Assembly: GCA_029865445.1 (NCBI GenBank)
Contig: JAOUGY010000003.1
Span: 1-33,248 of the forward strand
Direction of reading: 5' to 3'
DNA from: Acidimicrobiia bacterium
GTDB lineage: Bacteria; Actinomycetota; Acidimicrobiia; Spongiisociales; ZC4RG35
DNA: 33,248 nt
A program made the translations under genes and the position numbers. This document shows, in pieces, positions 9,611 to 18,903 of this stretch. How positions within the stretch are numbered: the first letter of the stretch is position 1; every line of letters begins with the position of its first letter. Under the pieces are notes generated by a model. The model had not been told where the DNA came from, made no database searches, and saw nothing but the letters and a program-made list of their open reading frames with translations.

Positions 9611-10651
9611 TCAACGGCTCACGGCATCGGCGGCCGACGTGATCGTCTTCGTGACCAAGCGCTCGGTGAAGCCCGCGGCGACGGCGATGCCGAGCATCGC
9701 GTTCGGTGCCACCTTGATTGCATCGGCGAGCACGGACTGCAGCATCACGATCGCCACGACGGCCCCGGTCGCTCCGACAAATGGCCGCATTCCCATCAGC
9801 GTGTAGGTGACCTGTATGTCGGGGATGGTCAGCTTCTCCTCCCGATCCGACAGTCGGGTTGCGGAACTGAGGTACGCACCGAGCGCGCCCAGACCCATCA
9901 CCATCAGCAGACTCTGCCAATCCAGGAGCGGCGAGTCGGCAGGGGCGAGAGCGGCCGGGACCCACTTGGACGCCACACCCGCGGCCAGGGAGGCAAGGAC
10001 GACGGCCAGGGACACCGAGGTGATGATCACCGCCCGCCGCAGGATCCTGTACTTGTGATACATGTTGTCGGTGTGGACGTCGACCATGGCCTTTGCTCTG
10101 ATGAGTCGCGTCTTGAGGTCCTCGATCTGATCTGCAGACACCTGCCCATCGGCGTCGCCGAGCGTCGCCGAGCTGGCTTCGATGCTCGACACCGCTTCGT
10201 TCTCCGCTCCACCATTCGGCGGATCGGCCGACTCGGTGGGGAGACTGAGCTCTATCGTCTGGGTCACGTTCGGGGCGGCAGACCGGCCCATGGCGGCGTC
10301 GGGGAGGAGCGCCACCACTGACGCATGGCGCCATCCGCTCAGCTTCTCATCGGCCTCTCCGCGGATCACGTGGGCTTCGGCCGTGAGCTCAGGCCAAGTG
10401 AACGAACGAATCATCTCCCGCTCAGCCGACTTCAGGGCTGTCCATGAGATCTGCAGCTGAAAGTCGGCACGGGCTCTCGAGGCGCTCTCGACCCTGGACT
10501 CGACCGAATCGAGGTGGTCGCTTCCTCCCGCATGTCGTCGACGTTCGAGTTCTCTCAGGGTCGCGTCGAGCGCCGCGTCGAATCGCTGGACTTCCTCCAC
10601 CGTGACACCGGCAAAGAGCCGACGAAGCAAACGGGGTCGCGCGGCATCCAT
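9611..10651 (-). CDS. Membrane protein of unknown function, convergent with the cassette
   Basis: 346-aa ORF with several hydrophobic segments (AVIITSVSLAVVLASLAAGVA; LLMVMGLGALGAYLSSA; FVGATGAVVAIVMLQSVL; AMLGIAVAAGFTERLV) and a long soluble N-terminus. Confidence 0.75.
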   Translation of the reverse strand: MDAARPRLLRRLFAGVTVEEVQRFDAALDATLRELERRRHAGGSDHLDSVESRVESASRARADFQLQISWTALKSAEREMIRSFTWPELTAEAHVIRGEADEKLSGWRHASVVALLPDAAMGRSAAPNVTQTIELSLPTESADPPNGGAENEAVSSIEASSATLGDADGQVSADQIEDLKTRLIRAKAMVDVHTDNMYHKYRILRRAVIITSVSLAVVLASLAAGVASKWVPAALAPADSPLLDWQSLLMVMGLGALGAYLSSATRLSDREEKLTIPDIQVTYTLMGMRPFVGATGAVVAIVMLQSVLADAIKVAPNAMLGIAVAAGFTERLVTKTITSAADAVSR

Positions 10652-10735
10652 GATCTCTCCAGCATGGGCGGACAGCAGCCAGGGGGCGGCAGCTGATCCT
10701 AGCCTACAAGGTCAGACGGTGACGTCCCGACACGC

Positions 10736-10756
10736 GGCGGATGGCGAGCATCCGCC
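10736..10756. terminator. Perfect 8-bp stem hairpin downstream of the fad operon (possible terminator)
   Basis: GGCGGATG-GCGAG-CATCCGCC; no obvious T-tract. Confidence 0.35.
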
Positions 10757-10799
10757 AAGGTCGTATGGGACGGGCGACGAGTGCACACCTCCCCGAGAA

Positions 10800-12974
10800 C
10801 TACCGGAACGTGGTTCCATTCTCGGCGGCAGCGACCAGGATGGCGGCGGGTTCGAACCGTGATCCGTGTCTGGCGGCGAGACCTTGCAGGCGATCGACGA
10901 TGGCGGGTGCACCGACCTCGTCGACATACCAGAACGGTCCGCCGCGGAACGGGGGGAAGCCCAGCCCCATCACGGCACCGATGTCGCCGTCCCTCGCCGA
11001 TCGGAGGATTCCCTCCTGGAGGCAGAGCGCAGCCTCGTTGACCATCATCATGGTCACCCGTTCCTGGATCTCCTGTATCGGCACTTCCCGACGCGGTCCC
11101 AGACCGAGCTCGGCGTAGATGCTCTCGTCTGCGTTCCCTCGTTTGCCCTTCTCGTCGTAGAGGTAGAAGCCCTTGCGGTTCTTCCGTCCCTTGCGATCCT
11201 TGGTGCCCGAAAGGACCTCCGGGCCGGCCATCCGGTCCCCGAACGCATCCACCATGATCTTGGTGACCTTCTGACCCACATCGAGTCCAACCTCATCGGC
11301 CAGGAGCAACGGCCCCACCGGGAACCCCCACTTCACGAGCGCCTTGTCGATCGCTTCGATCGCGGCACCCTCCTCGAGGAGGCGAAGAGCCTCGTTCGAG
11401 TAGGGGGCGATGATCCTCGACGTGTAGAAACCGGGACCGTCGTTGACAACGATCACCGTCTTCCCCTGCCGCCGACCGAAGGCGACGGCGGTCGCGGTGG
11501 CGGTGTCCGAGGTGGACTTCGTCACGATCACCTCGAGCAGTGGCATCTTCTCGACTGGGGAGAAGTAGTGCATCCCGAGGACGTTCTCCGGACGCGATGA
11601 CGCTTCGGCGATCTGGGTGATGGGGATCGTCGACGTGTTGGACGCGAACACCGCGTGTTCACCGATGATGCCTTCGACCTCGGTCAGGATCGACCGTTTG
11701 AGATCGAGGTCTTCGAATACGGCTTCGATGACGAGGTCGGTGTCGGCGAATCCGCGCCAGTCGGTGTCCCCCGTCACCGCGAGCATTGCCTTCTCGGCAT
11801 CGAAGTCCCGCAGCCGGCGGCGCTTCACCTGCTCGTCGAGGACCTTCCGTACATACCGCAGCGCCCGCTCAACCCCGGGTGCGTCGACCTCTTTGACGCG
11901 CACGGTGGCGCCGGCGTTGAGCGTCGAGACCGCAGCGATCCCGCCACCCATCAACCCGCCCCCGAGCACCGCTACCTTGTCGACGGTACTGGGTTCGACG
12001 TCGAGGTCGGACGCGCCGCTGTCCTTGGCGAGCTCTCGGGTGCCAAAGAAGATCGAACGCAGGGCGAGCGACTCCGAGGACGTGACGAGTTCGCCGAAGA
12101 ACCGGGCTTCCGCCCTGTATCCGGCGTCGACGCCGTCCTGGACTCCGAGCCTGACCGCCTCGAGGGCCCGTTCCTGGGCGGGGTAGTTGCCGTGGGTTTC
12201 AGCGAGCAGCTTCTGCCTCGCTTGTTTGAACAGAACGCTCTGACCCACCGGATTGGTCTCGAGCGCCAGGCGCTGGAGACGATCTCCGCTGAGGTTGGAG
12301 AGGAACGCCGACACGCCGCGCTTGGTCGGGACGGCAGCGGTGCGGGCGGAGGCCGCCAAGCGGGTTGCCACCTCCAGCAGGTATCTGGCGGGGGCGATGT
12401 CGTCGACGAGTCCCAACTTGCGGGCTTTCGCCGGACGCACGTTCTTCCCCGTGAGGATGATGTCCAGCGCCTCGGCCACTCCGATGAGGCGCGGCAGACG
12501 AACGCACCCACCGCCGGCCGGGATCACACCCAGTTTCACTTCGGGCTGGCCCAGCACCGTGGATGGATCGTCGTCCACGACCCGATGAGAGCAGGCCAGC
12601 GCCAACTCCAACCCGCCCCCTAGGGCGGCTCCGCGGATTGCAGCCACCACCGGCTTGTGTCGGGTCGTGTGGAGCTGCTCCAGTCGGGCAAAGAGGGCAT
12701 GTCCGGCCTGTATCGCTGCCGTGGCCTCCTCGGGGTCGGTGAGCTCGGCGAACCACTTGACGTCCGCCCCGACCAGGAAGTCCTTCTTGGCCGAGGTCAG
12801 CACCACGCCGATGATGGCGTCGTCGGTTTCCAGACGGTCGAGGACCCGCTCGAAGTCGGTCATCAACGGCGGTCCCAGGGTGTTCATTTCCTGGTCGGCC
12901 CGGTCCATCGTGACCACGGCGATGCCGTCTTCGACATTGATCGAGAAGTGTTCGAGTTCGGTTGCTGTGGTCAT
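10800..12974 (-). CDS. fadJ: Multifunctional enoyl-CoA hydratase / 3-hydroxyacyl-CoA dehydrogenase (FadJ/FadB-like)
   Basis: N-terminal crotonase region 'KKDFLVGADVKWF...AAIRGAALGGGLELALACSHRV'; Rossmann 'VDKVAVLGGGLMGGGIAAVSTLNAGATVRVKEVD'; 'FASNTSTIPITQIAEASSRPENVLGMHYFSPVEKMPLLEVI' of 3-HADH. Confidence 0.93.
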   Translation of the reverse strand: MTTATELEHFSINVEDGIAVVTMDRADQEMNTLGPPLMTDFERVLDRLETDDAIIGVVLTSAKKDFLVGADVKWFAELTDPEEATAAIQAGHALFARLEQLHTTRHKPVVAAIRGAALGGGLELALACSHRVVDDDPSTVLGQPEVKLGVIPAGGGCVRLPRLIGVAEALDIILTGKNVRPAKARKLGLVDDIAPARYLLEVATRLAASARTAAVPTKRGVSAFLSNLSGDRLQRLALETNPVGQSVLFKQARQKLLAETHGNYPAQERALEAVRLGVQDGVDAGYRAEARFFGELVTSSESLALRSIFFGTRELAKDSGASDLDVEPSTVDKVAVLGGGLMGGGIAAVSTLNAGATVRVKEVDAPGVERALRYVRKVLDEQVKRRRLRDFDAEKAMLAVTGDTDWRGFADTDLVIEAVFEDLDLKRSILTEVEGIIGEHAVFASNTSTIPITQIAEASSRPENVLGMHYFSPVEKMPLLEVIVTKSTSDTATATAVAFGRRQGKTVIVVNDGPGFYTSRIIAPYSNEALRLLEEGAAIEAIDKALVKWGFPVGPLLLADEVGLDVGQKVTKIMVDAFGDRMAGPEVLSGTKDRKGRKNRKGFYLYDEKGKRGNADESIYAELGLGPRREVPIQEIQERVTMMMVNEAALCLQEGILRSARDGDIGAVMGLGFPPFRGGPFWYVDEVGAPAIVDRLQGLAARHGSRFEPAAILVAAAENGTTFR

Positions 12975-12975
12975 G

Positions 12976-14265
12976 TCAACGCTCCAGGATCACGGTTGCG
13001 CCGAGTCCGCCCGCAGCGCATTGGGTCACGAGTGCAGTGCCGGAGTCCCGTCTCGCCAGCTCGTTGGCCATGGTGAGAATCTGGCGGGCTCCGGTGGCCC
13101 CGAAAGGATGTCCGAGACTGATCGAGCCTCCGTACAGGTTGAGTTTCTCGTCTGGGATCTCCCCGATGGCACGGTCTCGACCCAGGTGGTCCCGGGCGAA
13201 CTCGGTGGACGCGAACGCCTTTTTGACCGACAGCACCTGGGCGGCGAATGCCTCGTGGACGTCGATCACGTCGATGTCGTCGAGGGTGAGGCCGGCTCGG
13301 TCGAGCGCCGTCGGCGTTGCGACGGCGGGTCCGATGAGCAGCTGCCAGTTGGGGTCCACCGCCGCGAACGCCCACGAACGGAGGAAGGCCCTCGGCACCA
13401 GCCCGAGCCGGTTGGCGGTTTGCTCGCTCATGAGCAGGAGCGCGGAGGCGCCGTCCGTCAACGGCGACGCGTTTCCTGCCGTGACGGTTCCATGCCGTTT
13501 GTCGAACACGGGTTTGAGCGACGCCAGTTTGTCGAGGGTGGTGTCGGCTCGGGGGATGGTGTCGCGTTCGACGGTCGACAGATAGCCAGGCGGGACGGCC
13601 AGGGTCATCACCTCGTTGTCGTAGATGCCTTTCTCCCAGGCTTCGACGGCCTTCTGATGTGAAGCGAGGGCATACTCGTCTTGAGCGTCCCGACCGATGT
13701 CCCAGAGCCGGGCCATCTTCTCGGCGCCGTCACCCATCGTCTCGCCTGTTGAACGGTCTGCGACGGCCGGAGGTTGGGGTGCCAGGTCACGGGGGCGCAG
13801 CTCGGCAAGGGCCTTGAGCCGGGTGCCGAGGTCACGGGCCGCCTGTGCCGACTGCATCACTTCTACGAACTCGTCGGTGAACAAGACGGGTGGTTTCGAA
13901 AGCGAGTCGGCGCCTCCCGTGATCACGACGTCTGCCTCGCCCATCATGATGGCCTTTGCGCCGTCGACGAACGTCTGGCTCGATGTGGCGCACGCTCTCG
14001 TCAACGAGTACGCATCGACCGTGTCCGGGAGGCTGGTCGACAAGACGATCTCACGGGCGATGTTGGGCGAAGCGACGTCCTGGACGACCGACCCGTAGAT
14101 CACCCGGTCCACGAGCGCGGGGTCGATACCGCTGCGCTGGATCAGCTCGCTGACCACGGCCTGAGCCAGCTGGAGAGTGTCGGCGTCCTTGAGGGCCGTG
14201 CCGGACTTGGCGAACGGCGTCCTCAGTCCGTCGACGATCGCAACCCTGTGTTGGTCGGCTGCCAT
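12976..14265 (-). CDS. fadI: Acetyl-CoA C-acyltransferase (thiolase, FadI/FadA-like)
   Basis: ATG at 14265 preceded by GGAGG. 'VAIVDGLRTPFAKSGTAL', 'TRACATSSQTFVDGAKAI' (nucleophilic Cys), 'GGSISLGHPFGATGARQ', 'VTQCAAGGLGATVILER'. One-base gap to fadJ-like gene. Confidence 0.93.
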   Translation of the reverse strand: MAADQHRVAIVDGLRTPFAKSGTALKDADTLQLAQAVVSELIQRSGIDPALVDRVIYGSVVQDVASPNIAREIVLSTSLPDTVDAYSLTRACATSSQTFVDGAKAIMMGEADVVITGGADSLSKPPVLFTDEFVEVMQSAQAARDLGTRLKALAELRPRDLAPQPPAVADRSTGETMGDGAEKMARLWDIGRDAQDEYALASHQKAVEAWEKGIYDNEVMTLAVPPGYLSTVERDTIPRADTTLDKLASLKPVFDKRHGTVTAGNASPLTDGASALLLMSEQTANRLGLVPRAFLRSWAFAAVDPNWQLLIGPAVATPTALDRAGLTLDDIDVIDVHEAFAAQVLSVKKAFASTEFARDHLGRDRAIGEIPDEKLNLYGGSISLGHPFGATGARQILTMANELARRDSGTALVTQCAAGGLGATVILER

Positions 14266-14381
14266 GGTGCCTCCTCCGCTTTTGAATTGATGCTCAAATT
14301 GTGGCACATCTGAGACAGGAATCATCCGGAAGCCTCCACGGGGCACCTGGGCGCCGATTCCGTTCACCGATTGCCCGGTGA

Positions 14382-15362
14382 CTACTCGGCCGGGATGTCC
14401 CACTCGGCGGCGATGATCGGCCACACCACCGCAGCCAGGCGGATCGCTCCATCCGTCGTCAGGTGGACACCGTCGTTGAGGCGCATGTCCACGAGGTCAC
14501 CGTCGGCGTTGGGGAGGTACTCCGAGTACCCACCGTCGGGCCCGGTGAACACCGACCAGCTCTCCACGAAGTGCACTCCATCGTGGGCGGCCGCCTCCGA
14601 TTCGTAGATTTCGTTGAGCGTCTCGACTCGAGGCCGGAAGGTGTCGGAGCTGACGATCGGCATTCCCATCCAGTAGACGTCCCGGCCGTCATCCACCAAC
14701 TCGCCCATCAACGCCCCCACTCGCGCCCGATATTCGGTGAGCCACTCGTCCGTGCCGAAGGGAACCCAGGTTCCATCGACCCTGATGTCTTGGGCGTCGT
14801 TTCCTCCGAAGAAGAGCACCATCACTTCCGGGTCCTGCTCGGCGCGCACGGTGCGAAGGCGGGCCGGCCAATCAACAAAGTCGTTTCGCGTGATTCCCGA
14901 CTCGAACTCGTATTGGACCTCGGCGATCACCAGTCCGGTCGCCTCCGCTCGCCTCTCCAGCATCGGCCCGAACTGACCGACCATCGAATCGCCACCGATG
15001 TACATGCGCAAGGGCTCGGAAGCCGTGATCGTCCGCGCCTCGGCCACGGTGGTGGTGGTCACCGCCACCGTGGGGGACGTCGTGGGCGTCGTGGACGGCG
15101 GAGTCTCCTCATCGGTTCGACCCAGGGCCGCATCGATTACGTTGCGGGGCGCATCGATCTGGACGAAGTCGGTGACGGCTGCGATGGGCGTCATGAGCGC
15201 CACCCCCACGGTTCTCTGCCAACCGGCCTCCTGGCGCTCGGCAGTGGCAAGGATGTCCGAAGCATTCAAGAGCAGCCCGAGGCCGAGCGCGATGGTCACG
15301 ATGAGGATGGCGTGTCCTGCAGCCATTCGGCCCTGGTTCGATCGTTGGTGGTTGCTCGACAT
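14382..15362 (-). CDS. SGNH/GDSL-like hydrolase (DUF459-type), membrane anchored
   Basis: N-terminal TM, Thr-rich linker, 'MYIGGDSMVGQFGPML' (GDS), 'VLFFGGNDAQ' (GGND), 'NDGVHLTTDGAIRLA' (DxxH). Confidence 0.83.
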   Translation of the reverse strand: MSSNHQRSNQGRMAAGHAILIVTIALGLGLLLNASDILATAERQEAGWQRTVGVALMTPIAAVTDFVQIDAPRNVIDAALGRTDEETPPSTTPTTSPTVAVTTTTVAEARTITASEPLRMYIGGDSMVGQFGPMLERRAEATGLVIAEVQYEFESGITRNDFVDWPARLRTVRAEQDPEVMVLFFGGNDAQDIRVDGTWVPFGTDEWLTEYRARVGALMGELVDDGRDVYWMGMPIVSSDTFRPRVETLNEIYESEAAAHDGVHFVESWSVFTGPDGGYSEYLPNADGDLVDMRLNDGVHLTTDGAIRLAAVVWPIIAAEWDIPAE

Positions 15363-15365
15363 GGC

Positions 15366-16772
15366 TCAGAATTGGAAGTAGATGAACGGTGCGACGCCTT
15401 CGGGGCCGAGTCCGTCGACAAGCAACAGGACCGCCCCAAGGGCGGCCGCCATCGCCACCGGTCGGAGACGGCCGAATTGATGGCGGGCGCGGAGACGGAG
15501 GTGGCGCGGTACGTAGTGCACTGCGATACCGCCCGCCACCAGGAGCAGCACCGTGGGGGTCACGGCCGGCGCCGGACCGAAATGGACGAGGCGGGACAAC
15601 ATCGTCCCGGCCAAGGCGAACGACTCCGCCCGGAAGAACACCCACCCGAGACACACCAGGTGGAACGTGAGGACGCGCCTGGCGAACACGGTCGCCGGGG
15701 TCTGTGGTCTCGGTTCAGCCCGTTCGCCCATCCACCGTTCCACGGCGAGTCCGCCTCCGTGGAGCAGTCCCCAAACCACGAACGTCCAGGCGGCGCCGTG
15801 CCACAACCCGCCGAGGACCATGGTCAGCAGCAGGTTCCGGTACGTCTCGGCGCGGGTGCCGCGGCTGCCGCCGAGTGGGATGTACAGGTAGTCCCGGAGC
15901 CAGCGAGACAGCGTCATGTGCCAGCGTCGCCAAAAGTCCTGGAGCGACACGGCCCGGTAGGGATGTTCGAAGTTCTGAGGGAAACGGAAACCCATCAGGA
16001 GAGCGACCCCGATGGCGATGTCGGTGTAGCCCGAGAAGTCGGCATAGATCTGCACCGCATATCCGTAGATCGCAAACAGGACCTCGAGCGCCGAATACGC
16101 CCCCGGGTTGGCGAACACGCCATCGACGATGGCCGCGGCGAGAGTGTTGGCGACCACGACCTTCTTGAAGAGCCCTCCCGCAATGAGTCCGAAGGCCTCG
16201 ACCGCCTCCACGTTCCTCGGGTCCTTTCTCTCCTTCAGTTGGGGCAGGAACTCTGAACTCCTCACGATCGGACCGGCGACGAGTTGAGGGAAGAACGCGA
16301 GGAACACGGCGAAATCGAGGGGAGCGGTAGGACGTGCGGAACCGCGGTAGACGTCGATGACGTACGACAGCGCCTGGAAGGTGAAGAACGAGATGCCGAC
16401 CGGCAGCGTGATCCTCAGCAGCGGTAGTGGCAGGTCGATCCCAAGCCGTCCGGCGAGGTTCACGGCGGAGCTGACGAAGAAGCCGTAGTACTTGAACCAC
16501 CCGAGAGCCGCCAGGTTGCCGGCCACCGCCATCTTCACCAGTCGCTTGCGCGCATTCGGATCCGGGGCCCGGTCGATGACCGTGGCCATCGCCTGGTTGA
16601 AGACCGTGGAGGCGATGATGAGACCCAGGAACCGCCAATCCCAAGCCCCGTAGAACAGGTAGCTGGCGGCGAGCATGAAGACCTTCCACGCTCCACGGTG
16701 GGGCAGGAGGAGCCAGTTGGCTGTCAGGACCACCAGGAAGAAGATGGCGAATTCGACGGTCGGGAACAGCAT
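15366..16772 (-). CDS. MBOAT family O-acyltransferase (AlgI/DltB-like)
   Basis: Polytopic protein with 'LFYGAWDWRFLGLI', 'LPVGISFFTFQALSYVIDVYRG', 'PQLVAGPIVRSSEFLPQL', 'FWRRWHMTLSRWLRDYLYIPLGGSR', 'LGGLWHGAAWTFVVWGLLHGG'. Confidence 0.95.
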   Translation of the reverse strand: MLFPTVEFAIFFLVVLTANWLLLPHRGAWKVFMLAASYLFYGAWDWRFLGLIIASTVFNQAMATVIDRAPDPNARKRLVKMAVAGNLAALGWFKYYGFFVSSAVNLAGRLGIDLPLPLLRITLPVGISFFTFQALSYVIDVYRGSARPTAPLDFAVFLAFFPQLVAGPIVRSSEFLPQLKERKDPRNVEAVEAFGLIAGGLFKKVVVANTLAAAIVDGVFANPGAYSALEVLFAIYGYAVQIYADFSGYTDIAIGVALLMGFRFPQNFEHPYRAVSLQDFWRRWHMTLSRWLRDYLYIPLGGSRGTRAETYRNLLLTMVLGGLWHGAAWTFVVWGLLHGGGLAVERWMGERAEPRPQTPATVFARRVLTFHLVCLGWVFFRAESFALAGTMLSRLVHFGPAPAVTPTVLLLVAGGIAVHYVPRHLRLRARHQFGRLRPVAMAAALGAVLLLVDGLGPEGVAPFIYFQF

Positions 16773-16882
16773 GGCGTTCCGGTGGAGCGTACAGCCTCAT
16801 CCGTCGAATCCTCTGTAGCCCTACATGTCGGCCCAGTCCGGTTGATTCGACTACGTTTGGCGCCGACCAAGGAACCCCATTC

Positions 16883-18574
16883 ATGGATCTCGACGACTGG
16901 CTGGCAGAAGCCGAATCCGTTCGCTCCGCCTCCGAGCACGGCTCGGTGTTGGCGGACGCGCCGCCCGAAGAGATGGAGCGGCGTCCTCGCTACCGGGTGA
17001 CCCGGCGAGGGAAGGTCGTCTTCACCGCCCTACCCGTTCTCGTGGTCGGCTCGATCCTCATGGCCTCCGGCGGTGACGAGCCGTTCACGGTGGTGGGACT
17101 CGACGATGGCTCGCTGCTCGGAGCGGAGGGGGTCGGGACGCTGGCACTCGAGGTGAACTTCGAGGATGCTCCACGGACGGGGTCGGTCAAGGCCAGTCTC
17201 GACGGCGAGGATCTGGAGATCGCCATCCCCGAAGGGGCGACGAGAGCGACAATCACGCCCGGCCCCATGGCCGACGGCGAACACGAGTTGATCGTGACGC
17301 TCGACCAACCCTTCCCGCGCGGCTCGGCCAGCGTCAGCCGGTCGTTCACCGTCGATTCCGTTCCGCCGACGCTCACGATCGCCGAGCCCACGGACGCGGT
17401 TCCGGTCTCCCAACCCGTGAAGGTGGTGGTAGAGGTCGACGATCCGGAGGCCACCGTTTCGGTGGGAGGGACGGCCGTGACCACGCAGGCAGGTGTTGCC
17501 GAACTCGACTTCGAACGTCCCCCTCGGGCACCCATCGAAGTCAAACTCACTGACGCAGCGGGCAATGTCGCCACCGTTCCGGTTCGGATACCGGTGGCGC
17601 TCCCGGGAGAACCCGGGCAGGCTCCCGTGCGGGGAGTGCACGCCAGTGGCTGGACGTGGGCCACCCCGGAGCTGAGGGATCCGATCCTGCAGATGATCGA
17701 GGAGGGCAGGATCAACACGGTCCAACTCGATCTCAAGGACGAGGGCGGCGATATCTGGTACGACACGTCCGTTCAACTCGCTCACGACATCGGCGCGGTC
17801 ACCGAGTTGTGGGACCTCCAGCAGGTGGTCGAGGACCTCCACGCGCTCGACGTCCGCGTCATCGGTCGGATCGTGAACTTCCGAGATCCCCGACTCGCGA
17901 CCTGGGCGGTGCAGCAGAACAAGATGGACATGATCGTCCAGACCCCGGATGGTGCGGCCTACGGCAAGTACGGAGGCTTCGCCAATCCGTACAACCAGGA
18001 CGTGTGGGAGTACAACATCGCGCTCGCCGAAGAGGCGGCCGCCCTGGGCGTCGATGACATCATGTATGACTACGTGCGCCGGCCCGATGACTACCTGGAG
18101 AACATGCTGTTTCCCGGTCAGGATCGCCCGCCGGAAGAAGCGATCGTCGAGTTCCTGGAGCAGTCACGGACCCGGATCAGGGCGGAGGGCGCTCGTCTGG
18201 GCGCCGCGGTGTTCGGGATCGCCGCCACCCGGCCCGACGAGGTGGCCCAGGACATCCCTGAGATGTCGAGGAACGTCGACTACATCGCCCCCATGGTGTA
18301 TCCGTCCCACTGGGGCCCCGGGGAGTACGGGGTAGCGAACCCGAACGCTCAGCCGTACGACATCGTGTATCGCTCGATGGTGGATTTCGGAGCACAGGTG
18401 CAGGGCACCGGCGCCGGCCTCATGGTGTGGGTGCAGGACTTCTCGCTCGGTGTGGATTACGGACCGGCGGAGGTTCGCGCCCAGATCGATGCCGCCGAGG
18501 ACGCCGGTGTGGACAGCTGGTTGCTGTGGGACGCCGCCGCCACCTACACGGCGGCCGCCCTAGACCCACGCTGA
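16883..18574 (+). CDS. Putative glycoside hydrolase (DUF4015-type), membrane anchored with Ig-like region
   Basis: TM 'VVFTALPVLVVGSILMA'; 'PVRGVHASGWTWATPELRDPILQMIEEGRINTVQLDLKDEGGDIWYDTSV', 'YIAPMVYPSHWGPGEYGVANPNAQPYDIV'. AAGGAA upstream of ATG. Confidence 0.85.
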   Translation: MDLDDWLAEAESVRSASEHGSVLADAPPEEMERRPRYRVTRRGKVVFTALPVLVVGSILMASGGDEPFTVVGLDDGSLLGAEGVGTLALEVNFEDAPRTGSVKASLDGEDLEIAIPEGATRATITPGPMADGEHELIVTLDQPFPRGSASVSRSFTVDSVPPTLTIAEPTDAVPVSQPVKVVVEVDDPEATVSVGGTAVTTQAGVAELDFERPPRAPIEVKLTDAAGNVATVPVRIPVALPGEPGQAPVRGVHASGWTWATPELRDPILQMIEEGRINTVQLDLKDEGGDIWYDTSVQLAHDIGAVTELWDLQQVVEDLHALDVRVIGRIVNFRDPRLATWAVQQNKMDMIVQTPDGAAYGKYGGFANPYNQDVWEYNIALAEEAAALGVDDIMYDYVRRPDDYLENMLFPGQDRPPEEAIVEFLEQSRTRIRAEGARLGAAVFGIAATRPDEVAQDIPEMSRNVDYIAPMVYPSHWGPGEYGVANPNAQPYDIVYRSMVDFGAQVQGTGAGLMVWVQDFSLGVDYGPAEVRAQIDAAEDAGVDSWLLWDAAATYTAAALDPR

Positions 18575-18875
18575 GCCCAGTCCCCAGTCCCCAGTCGCCA
18601 GTCCCCCAAAGCCAGGAGGCGAGGAGGCGAGGCGGGGAGACTCGGGTCCCAGTACCGAGTACCCGGTGGCCCTCACGACAGTACCCGGTACTCAGTACCG
18701 CCCCGGGCGGAACCCGGGCCCCCGAGTCTCCCCCTCCCGGCTGCGCCGGCTCTCCCCCCGCTGGGGGGAAACCGAACCCGTGAACCGGGAAGGCGACGGA
18801 AGGGAGAAAGCGCATCGCGCATCGCGCATGGCGCACGGCGCCCCGGGCGGAGCCCGGGGCTGGGGGCTAGTCCCT
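18575..18875. repeat. GC-rich structured intergenic repeat region with nested inverted repeats
   Basis: Tandem CAGTCCC units; GGGGAGACTCGGG (18634-18646) versus CCCGAGTCTCCCC (18721-18733); near-inverted GTACCGAGTACC/GGTACTCAGTAC; CCCCGGGCGGARCCCGGG at both 18701 and 18841; GCGCATC repeats. Confidence 0.8.
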
Positions 18876-18903
18876 ACGGACCTATCCGCGACGGTCCTCT
18901 GGA

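Noticed and set aside
11655-12623. 322-aa plus-strand ORF, and 12655-13662 335 aa
   Set aside because: Antisense to the FadJ-like and thiolase genes, no domain signal.
14463-16256. 597-aa plus-strand ORF
   Set aside because: Antisense to the convincing SGNH and MBOAT genes; low-complexity composition (His/Arg/Gly-rich), shadow ORF.
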